Source of the DNA: an uncultured bacterium
Lineage (GTDB): Bacteria > Planctomycetota > UBA1135 > GCA-002686595
DNA length: 6,150 nucleotides
Direction of reading: 5' to 3'
Assembly (NCBI GenBank): GCA_902826945.1
Contig: CADEGS010000244.1
Coordinates: 1-6,150, forward strand
Below the pieces are notes generated by a model. The model searched no databases, was not told the origin of the DNA, and saw only the letters and a list, made by a program, of their open reading frames with translations. Within the stretch, counting starts at the first letter, position 1. Every line of letters begins with the position of its first letter. Made by a program: the position numbers and the translations under genes. Below are positions 1 to 5,058 of the stretch, in pieces.

Positions 1-587
1 TCGTCAGCCAGGGCTGCCGGCCGGTCGGGAAGCCCTGGGTGATCACCGCCTGCGAGCGGAACATGATCCAGAAGCTCGGCGGGCGGCCGGCGCTCGAGGT
101 GCTGATGGAGAGCTGGAACGCGCTCCCCACGGAGGACCGCGACCTCTTGCAGCGCGAGCCGTTCCTCGGGCTCGCGATCGACTCCTCGCGCCAGTGCTTC
201 TCGCGCTCGGACTTCCTCGTGCGCTCGATCATGGGGCTGCACCAGCGCGACCGCTCGATCGCGGTGACGGACTTCGTGCGCCGCGGGCAGACCGTGCAGC
301 TCCTGGTGCGCGACTCCGACTCGGCCAGCGAGGACCTGCGCCAGCTCCTGCGCGAGGGCGGCGCGCACGGCGCGCTGGGCGCGCTGCTCTTCTCCTGCAA
401 CGGCCGCGGGCGCCGCATGTTCGACGTTCCCAACCACGACGTCGGCTGCGTGGCCGCCGGGCTGACCAGGGGCGCGGCCGTGGCCGGCTTCTTCGCCGCG
501 GGCGAGATCGGCCCCGTCGGCGGGCGCAACTACCTGCACGGCTACACCGCCTCGGTGGCGGTCTTCCGCCCGCGCCCGGCGCCATGA
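1..587 (+). CDS. FIST-domain small-ligand sensory protein, C-terminal part (5' end outside window)
   Basis: The reading frame is open from base 3 to the TGA at 585-587 (194 residues visible), with no stop before the left edge, so the N-terminal half is missing. The visible part matches the FIST_C end of bacterial FIST proteins: GCRPVG near its beginning, then GALLFSCNGRGRRMF, PNHDVG and the terminal block GFFAAGEIGPVGGRN followed by LHGYTASVAVFRP. FIST (F-box and intracellular signal transduction) domains are predicted cytoplasmic sensors of small ligands, often proposed to be amino acids. Bacterial versions usually pair an N-terminal FIST domain with this C-terminal one and total roughly 380-400 residues, so about half is seen. 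No output domain follows FIST_C, so this looks like a stand-alone FIST protein. A GTG at 39 is in frame but lies inside the conserved domain and is not the real start. The stop overlaps the start of the next gene (ATGA), suggesting one mRNA and coupled translation. The family call is firm; ligand and partner are unknown. Confidence 0.88.
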   Translation, partial: VSQGCRPVGKPWVITACERNMIQKLGGRPALEVLMESWNALPTEDRDLLQREPFLGLAIDSSRQCFSRSDFLVRSIMGLHQRDRSIAVTDFVRRGQTVQLLVRDSDSASEDLRQLLREGGAHGALGALLFSCNGRGRRMFDVPNHDVGCVAAGLTRGAAVAGFFAAGEIGPVGGRNYLHGYTASVAVFRPRPAP

Positions 588-1885
588 GCGCGCCGCGCCG
601 AGCGGCCGCGACGGCGTGCGCCGCGCTCGCGCTCTGGGCCGCGGCCGTCGCCTGCGCGGGGGACCCGCCGCTGGAGCGGCGCTCGGGCCTGGGCGGCGTC
701 ATCCTCCAGCGCGAGGGCGGCCCGGCGCGCGTCGTGCGCGAGCGCGCGGCCGAGGTGCGCCGCGTGCCGCTGGACGTCTCCGGCGCGCGGCGCGTGCGCG
801 TCCTGGACGTGGACGGCGACGTGCGCGTGACGGCCACCCGGCACGGCCAGGCGGAGCTGCGCGCGCACCTGCGCACGGTGGCCGCCGACCGGACGCGGGC
901 CGGAAAGCTCCTGGACTCGATCGCGATCGACGCCGAGCGCGACGGCGACACGCTGACCGTGCGCGTGCGGCTGCCCGACCGCGACAAGGCCTACGCGACG
1001 AACTCGAGCTACGAGCTCTCGGTGCCGGCCGACCTGCGGGTGAGGGTGGCCAGCGACTCGGGCGACGTGGACGTCGAGGGCGCCTTCCCCGGCGTCTCGG
1101 TCGAGACGACCTTCGGCCACGTCTCGATCCGCGGCGCGCGCGGTCCGGTCAGCGGCCGCTCGGCCTCGGGCCAGATCCTGCTCGAGGACGTGCAGGGCGA
1201 GAGCGTGCACGCCATTTCCGACCACGGCGACCTGGTGCTGCGCGAGGTCCGCGCGCGGGAGGTCGAGGCGCAGAGCCGCTCCGGCAACGTCCGGCTCGAG
1301 CGCGTGCAGGCCGAGCTGGCCCTGGCGGCGACGCGCTACGGCACGGTGGACGCCAGCGCGCTCGACGGCAGCGCGCGCCTCTCGACGCTCGACGGCCAGC
1401 TCAGCTACGACGCCCGGCGCCCCGGCGTGCGCGCCGCGCTGCGCCTCGGCAACGGCGAGGCGCGCTGCGCGGGGGGCGAGGGCCTGCTCGTGATCGAGAC
1501 CCAGGCGGGCCGCATCGGCATCGACGGCTTCACCGGCACGGTGCAGGCCGACTCGCGCCACGGCAGCGTCGAGCTGGACGGCGTCTTCGAGGGCGTGCGC
1601 GCGCAGAGCGGCTCCGGCCGGCTCGAGGTTCGCGCGCAGCCGGGCAGCGCGGCCTCGGAGGACTGGCGGCTGCGCGCCGACTTCGGCAACGTCGTCGTCG
1701 CGCTGCCGGCCTCGTTCGCCTGCCGCCTGGAAGCGGTGACGACGAAGGGCACGATCCGCTCGGAGTTCCCGGTCGAGGTGGACGCCGAGCAGGAGGAGGC
1801 CGGGCTGGCCGGCCTCCTGAACGGCGGCGGGCGCAGCGTCTCGCTGCGCTCCGAGAACGGCCGCATCGAGATCCAGCGCCGCTGA
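584..1885 (+). CDS. Exported DUF4097-type beta-helix (adhesin-like) protein, possible lipoprotein
   Basis: This 433-residue protein starts at the ATG at 584, which shares the ATGA junction with the FIST gene. No clear Shine-Dalgarno precedes it, so coupling to upstream translation is likely. The frame is open further upstream, but that part lies inside the FIST gene and is a shadow. Residues 1-24 look like an export signal: RR at 5-6, a hydrophobic alanine/leucine stretch, then AVAC with Cys24. That could be an imperfect lipobox (Ala rather than Leu at -3); cleavage by signal peptidase I near ACA/GD is the alternative. From about residue 150 to the C terminus the chain repeats short strands around small-residue turns (SGDVDVEG, SGQILLEDV, HGDLVLREV, SGNVRLERV, YGTVDA, HGSVELDGV, NGRIEIQ). 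This is the pattern of DUF4097 proteins, predicted right-handed beta-helices. It probably sits in the periplasm or on the outer membrane. No catalytic motif is visible and the function is unknown. Being coupled to a FIST sensor suggests shared regulation, which is inference. Confidence 0.85.
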   Translation: MSAPRRAAATACAALALWAAAVACAGDPPLERRSGLGGVILQREGGPARVVRERAAEVRRVPLDVSGARRVRVLDVDGDVRVTATRHGQAELRAHLRTVAADRTRAGKLLDSIAIDAERDGDTLTVRVRLPDRDKAYATNSSYELSVPADLRVRVASDSGDVDVEGAFPGVSVETTFGHVSIRGARGPVSGRSASGQILLEDVQGESVHAISDHGDLVLREVRAREVEAQSRSGNVRLERVQAELALAATRYGTVDASALDGSARLSTLDGQLSYDARRPGVRAALRLGNGEARCAGGEGLLVIETQAGRIGIDGFTGTVQADSRHGSVELDGVFEGVRAQSGSGRLEVRAQPGSAASEDWRLRADFGNVVVALPASFACRLEAVTTKGTIRSEFPVEVDAEQEEAGLAGLLNGGGRSVSLRSENGRIEIQRR

Positions 1886-1968
1886 CGCGCGCGCGCAGCG
1901 CGGGCTCCGCTCGCCGGTGGCGGCTTTCCGCGTGCGTCGCGCGCGCCGCCGTGCTCTCCTGCGCGGGC

Positions 1969-2775
1969 ATGGATCCCGCGACGATCGAGCGCGACCTGGC
2001 CTTCGCCGTCGAGGCCGCGCGGGCGGCGGGCCGCCGCTCGCTCCTGCTGCGCGACTCGGGTCGCTGGGAGGGCGAGGTGCTGGCCGACATCGGCGACCAG
2101 GCCTCCGACGGCTTCCTGCAGGGCTTCGTGCGCGGACGCCATCCGGAGGACGGGCTGCTCTCCGAGGAGACCGCCGACGGCCCCGAGCGCCTGGCGCGCG
2201 AGCGCACCTGGATCGTGGACCCGCTCGACGGCACGCGCGAGTTCCGCGAGGGCCGCGACGACTGGGCCGTGCACGTCGCGCTGACCGCCGGCGGGCGCTG
2301 CGTGCTCGGCGCGGTGGCGCTGCCCTGCGAGCGGCGCGTCTTGTGGGGCGTCGCGCTCGAGGGGCACGAGCGCGGCGGCGTGGACGGACCGGGCACGCTG
2401 CTCCCGGGCGCGAGCCCCTCTCCCGAGCCGCCGCGCGTCGTCGTCAGCCGCAGCCACACGCCACCCTGGATCGAGGCCTTCGCCGCCGCGCTGGGCGGCG
2501 TGCTCGTCCCCTTCGGCAGCGCCGGCTTCAAGGTCTCGCGCCTGCTCGCGGGCCAGGCCGACGTCTACGTGCACAAGACCGGCCTCAAGGAGTGGGACAC
2601 GTGCGCGCCGGAGACGGTCGCGCGCGCGCTCGGCTGGCACGTGAGCCGGCTGCGCGGCGAGGAGCACCGCTACAACCGACCCGACCCGCGCAACCACGAC
2701 CTGGTCGTCTGCCGGCCGGCCTGGCGCGAGCGCGTGCTCGCAGCGGTCGAGGCCTCGGGCGCCCTGGAGAGCTGA
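1969..2775 (+). CDS. cysQ: 3'(2'),5'-bisphosphate nucleotidase CysQ (inositol monophosphatase superfamily)
   Basis: This 268-residue protein probably hydrolyses 3'-phosphoadenosine 5'-phosphate (PAP) to AMP and phosphate in the cytoplasm, removing an inhibitory by-product of sulfate assimilation and sulfotransferase reactions. Lithium-sensitive, Mg-dependent phosphatase motifs are intact: LSEE (Glu66-Glu67), WIVDPLDGT (Asp84, Asp87, Gly88, Thr89) and EWD with Asp210 as the third metal ligand. RDDWAVHVAL (96-105), GSAGFK (183-188) and YNRPDP (235-240) resemble the Mycobacterium tuberculosis CysQ (Rv2131c) subgroup rather than E. coli CysQ, and the length matches that subgroup. The usual T-x-AD segment before the glutamates is replaced by GDQASD (42-47), as in that subgroup. 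The ATG at 1969 is chosen because the first helix follows directly; an in-frame GTG at 1951 would add six residues, and neither has a clear ribosome binding site. It lies 83 bp after the DUF4097 gene on the same strand; no other sulfur gene is in view. Activity on inositol phosphates or fructose bisphosphate cannot be excluded. Confidence 0.87.
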   Translation: MDPATIERDLAFAVEAARAAGRRSLLLRDSGRWEGEVLADIGDQASDGFLQGFVRGRHPEDGLLSEETADGPERLARERTWIVDPLDGTREFREGRDDWAVHVALTAGGRCVLGAVALPCERRVLWGVALEGHERGGVDGPGTLLPGASPSPEPPRVVVSRSHTPPWIEAFAAALGGVLVPFGSAGFKVSRLLAGQADVYVHKTGLKEWDTCAPETVARALGWHVSRLRGEEHRYNRPDPRNHDLVVCRPAWRERVLAAVEASGALES

Positions 2776-2794
2776 TCGGGCCGCCGCCGCGGCG
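2776..2794. other. 19-bp convergent intergenic gap
   Basis: This is the whole space between the stop codons of cysQ (plus) and the methyltransferase (minus). It is almost pure G/C and contains a 10-bp palindrome at 2785-2794 (CGCCGCGGCG), but there is no loop and no T-run, so a terminator is not supported. Transcripts from both sides probably run into the opposite gene. Confidence 0.5.
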
Positions 2795-3454
2795 CTACGT
2801 CCGGCGGTAGCAGCAGACGAGCGTGTGCGCGTAGAGGTTGCGGTAGCGCTCGGCGTCGGGGTGCAGCAGGTGCCGCACGGCGCGCACCACGACCGGCCGG
2901 GGCTTCTCCAGCGCGCGCAGCTCGACGACCTCCAGCCCGTGGCGCTCCCCCTGCCCGCGCAGGAAGGCCTCGGCCTCCGAGAAGCCGAAGAACCAGCGGT
3001 GCCGGTCCAGCGGCTTCTCGAGCGGCAGGCCGTAGTGCGCGATCGAGCCCTTGCCGCGCTGCAGGCGGCGGCGGGCCGAGTTCCAGTTGTTCGGCAGCGT
3101 CACGAGCAGGTGCGTGCGCGCCACGCGCACGAGCTCGTCGAAGACCTGGTGCAGGTTCTCCAGGTGCTCCAGGACGTCCGTGCACACGACCGCGTCGAAG
3201 GCGCGCTCGGGGAAGGGCAGGCGGCCGTCGGCCATCAGGTCCTGGCGCACGTCCGCCTCGTCCGAGAGGTCGATCCCGACGTAGCTCCCCGCCGGGCAGA
3301 ACTCGCGCAGCACGGCGCGGTCGCAGCCGACGTCGAGCACGCGGCCGCCGAGGATCTGCGGGTAGCGCTGCGAGAGGAAGCGCGGCCGGTCCTGGCGCGC
3401 CTCGAACTCCACGTAGGTGGTCGGGACCGGGATCGCTTCGGCGCGGGCACTCAT
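2795..3454 (-). CDS. Class I SAM-dependent methyltransferase (Methyltransf_11/23 type)
   Basis: This 219-residue cytoplasmic protein is predicted to transfer a methyl group from S-adenosylmethionine. The Rossmann-fold signatures are in order: motif I VLDVGCDRA at 39-47 (the glycine loop is short, DxGC rather than DxGxGxG), an acidic end of strand two in GIDLSDE (60-66), and the motif FDAVVCTDVLEHLEN (86-100) typical of Methyltransf_11 enzymes. A further strand, LLVTLPNNWN, lies at about 116-125. The C-terminal third (YGLPLEKPLDRHRWFFGFS and onward) resembles methyltransferases found in glycan and surface-polysaccharide clusters. The start is the ATG at 3454; the longer upstream open frame is low-complexity Arg/Ser/Pro sequence typical of shadow coding. 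No good ribosome binding site precedes it. It lies 106 bp downstream of the glycosyltransferase on the same strand, so a sugar, lipid or glycan acceptor is a reasonable guess. The substrate cannot be read from the sequence. Confidence 0.85.
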   Translation of the reverse strand: MSARAEAIPVPTTYVEFEARQDRPRFLSQRYPQILGGRVLDVGCDRAVLREFCPAGSYVGIDLSDEADVRQDLMADGRLPFPERAFDAVVCTDVLEHLENLHQVFDELVRVARTHLLVTLPNNWNSARRRLQRGKGSIAHYGLPLEKPLDRHRWFFGFSEAEAFLRGQGERHGLEVVELRALEKPRPVVVRAVRHLLHPDAERYRNLYAHTLVCCYRRT

Positions 3455-3560
3455 GGCGCGGGTCGCGAGCGCCGCGGCGCGGGGTCTCCGCGCCGCCGCG
3501 GGAGAGGAGGATAGCAGCCGCTGCGGCCGATCCAAGGCGCCGCGCTCCGCCGCCCGCCGC
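3455..3560 (-). other. Intergenic spacer between glycosyltransferase and methyltransferase, with a hairpin
   Basis: This 106-bp spacer contains a perfect 9-bp G/C stem: 3474-3482 pairs with 3488-3496 around a five-base loop. On the minus strand the hairpin lies about 65 bases after the glycosyltransferase stop and about 20 bases before the methyltransferase ATG. It could be a weak U-less terminator or a structured 5' leader. A purine-rich stretch at 3501-3512 (plus strand) looks like a ribosome binding site but faces no plus-strand gene. No promoter was recognised. Confidence 0.35.
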
Positions 3561-4730
3561 TCAGGGCGCGCGCGCGCCGGGCTCCGCTCGCTCCGCGGCG
3601 ACCGTCTCGAGCAGCGTGGTCGTGAGCGCCATCTTCGACTCGATCGAGTGGCGCTCGGCCAGCGCGCGCGCCGCCGCGCACGGGGAGCGCCCGACCGGCA
3701 GGAGCTCCCGGAGCGCGGCGGCGAGCGGCTCCGGCCCGGCATCGACCACGCGCCCGGCCTGCCGGCCGAGGTCCTCCGCGAGGAGCTCGCCGCCGCCGTT
3801 GGCCGGCGTCGTGACCACCGGCAGCCCGCTCGCGAGCGCCTCGAGCGTCGCGTTGGCGAAGGGGTCGTAGCGCGTCGGCAGCGCGTACAGGTCGGCGGCC
3901 GCGTAGCAGGCCTCCGCGTCGCTCCGGCCGCCGAGGAAGCGCGTCGCGCCCGCGATCCCGAGCGCGCGCGCGCGCGCCTCGTAGCGCGCGCGACGCGAGT
4001 CGTGGCCGACGACGACCAGGCGCGCCTCGGGCCGCGCGCGCGCGACGCGCGGGAAGGCCTCGAGCAAGACGTCGAGGCCCTTGCGCGCGTAGCCGGTGCC
4101 GAGGAACAGGATCGCGCGCTCGTCCGCTCCGATGCCGAGCGCGCGGCGCAGCTCCTCGCCCTGCGTCTCGCGCAGGCGCGGGTGGAAGCGCTCGAGGTCC
4201 ACGCCGTTCTGGATCACGACGACGCGCTCCGCGGGGAGCGCGTGGCGCGCGAGCAGGTCGCGGCGCACCATCTCGGCGTTCACGATCACGCGCGCCGCGG
4301 CGCCCGGCGCCAGGGCGCGCCGCTCGATCGCGAGCGCCAGGCGGTGCTTGAGCCGGTCCAGGCCGAGCAGGCGCTCGAGCGGCGTGCGCGTCTCGTCGTG
4401 CGCGAGCGCCAGGTAGGTCGCGTGCAGCCCGCCGCCCATGCGCAGCACGTCGTGCGTCCAGGTCTTGCCCAGGCCGAGCACGACGTCGTAGCGGGCGCTC
4501 TGCACGTGGGCCTCGACGTCGCGCGCGAAGGCCCACAGCCGCCAGCTCGCGCCGATCGCGGGCGAGCGCAGCACGACGAAGCGCACCGCGGGGTGCGGCG
4601 CCTGCGCGTGGCGGCGGCAGACGATCGCGACCGCGTGCCCCGCCTCGGCGAGGTGGCTCGCCAGGTGGTTCAGGTAGCGCTCGGTGCCGCCCGTGGCGGC
4701 ATGGCGCAGGTGCACGAGGGCGACCTTCAC
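3561..4730 (-). CDS. GT4-family glycosyltransferase, WaaG-like
   Basis: This 389-residue protein has a GT-B fold layout of two Rossmann-like domains. Residues 1-165 (MKVALVHL, then GGTERYLNHL at 14-23, the acceptor-side glycine loop) form the N-terminal domain. The C-terminal donor-binding domain has NGVDLERFHP (175-184), LGTGYARKGLD (210-220, with the basic Arg-Lys that contacts the nucleotide-sugar phosphates), RFLGGRSD (264-271) and YDPFANATLEALASG (288-302). The family E-x7-E motif appears as Asp289-x7-Glu297, a substitution seen in related enzymes. Order and wording resemble WaaG (RfaG), the LPS core glucosyltransferase, so transfer of a hexose to a lipid or oligosaccharide acceptor at the inner membrane is likely. 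The exact sugar and acceptor are inference, so no gene symbol is given. The start is a GTG at 4730, right before the first beta strand; the nearby ATG at 4756 is out of frame. It lies upstream of a methyltransferase on the same strand. The inverted-repeat element ends 39 bp upstream of this start. Confidence 0.85.
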   Translation of the reverse strand: MKVALVHLRHAATGGTERYLNHLASHLAEAGHAVAIVCRRHAQAPHPAVRFVVLRSPAIGASWRLWAFARDVEAHVQSARYDVVLGLGKTWTHDVLRMGGGLHATYLALAHDETRTPLERLLGLDRLKHRLALAIERRALAPGAAARVIVNAEMVRRDLLARHALPAERVVVIQNGVDLERFHPRLRETQGEELRRALGIGADERAILFLGTGYARKGLDVLLEAFPRVARARPEARLVVVGHDSRRARYEARARALGIAGATRFLGGRSDAEACYAAADLYALPTRYDPFANATLEALASGLPVVTTPANGGGELLAEDLGRQAGRVVDAGPEPLAAALRELLPVGRSPCAAARALAERHSIESKMALTTTLLETVAAERAEPGARAP

Positions 4731-4768
4731 GCGCGCTCGCGATCGGCCGGGGCCATGGCCGGCGCATC

Positions 4769-4790
4769 CTAGCCCGCATCCCTCACCACC
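4769..4790 (+). repeat. Left arm of 22-bp inverted repeat
   Basis: It begins CTAGCCCGCATCC and ends TCACCACC, and is the exact reverse complement of 4932-4953. Pairing stops outward at 4768/4954. Inward, RNA pairing could continue through 4791-4795 with 4927-4931 if two G-U pairs are allowed. Confidence 0.95.
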
Positions 4791-4952
4791 TCGTGAGCAG
4801 AATCGTCGTAGACCTGGTGCAGATCGGTGCTTCGCGACCGAAGCGCGTGGAGGCGACCATGAACTGGTCGTCGAACCCGGTGAGGGAGGGAAGTGCCGAG
4901 CTGTGCCAGGGATGCGGCGATTCCGCCGCGGGGTGGTGAGGGATGCGGGCTA
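4770..4952. mobile_element. Putative IS630/Tc1-type MITE (about 179 bp between TA duplications)
   Basis: A perfect 22-nt inverted repeat (4769-4790 against 4932-4953) bounds about 140 bp of non-coding sequence. Both outer ends read CTAG. IS630-family elements are known to insert at CTAG and duplicate the central TA. Read that way, the TA at 4770-4771 and the TA at 4951-4952 are the target duplication, and the element is 4772-4950 with terminal repeats of 19 bp. It is too short for a transposase and has none, so it would be a non-autonomous miniature element moved in trans. The GC content drop inside supports foreign or non-coding origin. Since CTAG is itself a palindrome, the duplication cannot be told from the repeat with one copy alone. 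Alternatives are a structured RNA gene or an extragenic palindromic repeat of another type. Confidence 0.55.
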
Positions 4953-4953
4953 G
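4932..4953 (-). repeat. Right arm of 22-bp inverted repeat
   Basis: It begins GGTGGTGAGG and ends GCGGGCTAG, an exact reverse complement of 4769-4790 with no mismatch. A second hairpin (4914-4919 with 4924-4929) abuts its inner edge. Confidence 0.95.
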
Positions 4954-5013
4954 CGTTCCCCGCCCGCGGCGGGCACGCGCATCGTTCGGCCGCGGGCGAG
5001 CCGATGGCGAGGC

Positions 5014-5053
5014 GCGAGCGGCCCCGTCGCGCGCCGGCGACGGGGCCGCTCGC
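5014..5053 (-). terminator. 17-bp GC-rich stem-loop after the partial gene, probable terminator
   Basis: Bases 5014-5030 are perfectly complementary to 5037-5053 around the six-base loop GCGCCG. On the minus strand the stem starts five bases after the TGA at 5059-5061, the usual place for an intrinsic terminator. There is no run of T after it, as is common for terminators in very GC-rich genomes. Without the U-tract, a role in 3'-end protection or Rho-assisted stopping is also possible. It would separate the partial gene's transcript from the glycosyltransferase. Confidence 0.7.
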
Positions 5054-5058
5054 CCGTG

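Larger units (their letters stand above)
4731..5058. other. 328-bp non-coding region holding an inverted-repeat element and a terminator
   Basis: No convincing gene lies here. From left to right: a short G/C-rich leader of the glycosyltransferase (4731-4768), the inverted-repeat element (4769-4953), a spacer with small imperfect hairpins (5-bp stems at 4962-4974 and 4986-5004), and a 17-bp stem-loop (5014-5053). The element interior has visibly more A/T than its surroundings: 64% GC by hand count over 4801-4920 against 77% over 4681-4740. No clear -35/-10 promoter for the glycosyltransferase was recognised. Confidence 0.7.

Noticed and set aside
616..1968. Long plus-strand open frame continuous with cysQ, upstream of its ATG
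   Set aside because: It overlaps the whole DUF4097 gene in another frame and encodes Arg/Ala/Gly-rich low-complexity sequence, as expected for a shadow of GC-rich coding DNA; homology begins only near 1969.
1886..1968. Possible promoter or terminator between DUF4097 and cysQ
   Set aside because: Only a 4-bp stem (1920-1923 with 1928-1931) and CG-rich dinucleotide runs were found; no T-run and no promoter-like hexamers.
1405..2697. 430-codon minus-strand open frame antisense to DUF4097 and cysQ
   Set aside because: The product is Ala/Arg-rich without any recognisable motif, and both genes on the opposite strand have clear family signatures.
3501..3512. Plus-strand Shine-Dalgarno-like purine stretch (GGAGAGGAGG)
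   Set aside because: The plus-strand frame downstream lies antisense to the glycosyltransferase, which has firm GT4 motifs, so the stretch serves no credible gene.
4783..4860. 25-codon minus-strand ORF (ATG at 4860) inside the inverted-repeat element
   Set aside because: No ribosome binding site precedes it, it ends inside the repeat arm, and it has no recognisable features; likely chance.
4871..4915. Resemblance to the bacterial SRP RNA core (GAACCCGGTGAGG... GGGAAG)
   Set aside because: The conserved GGTCAGG-CCGGAAGG-AGCAG signature is broken at several invariant positions, and the flanking pairing does not form the SRP helix.
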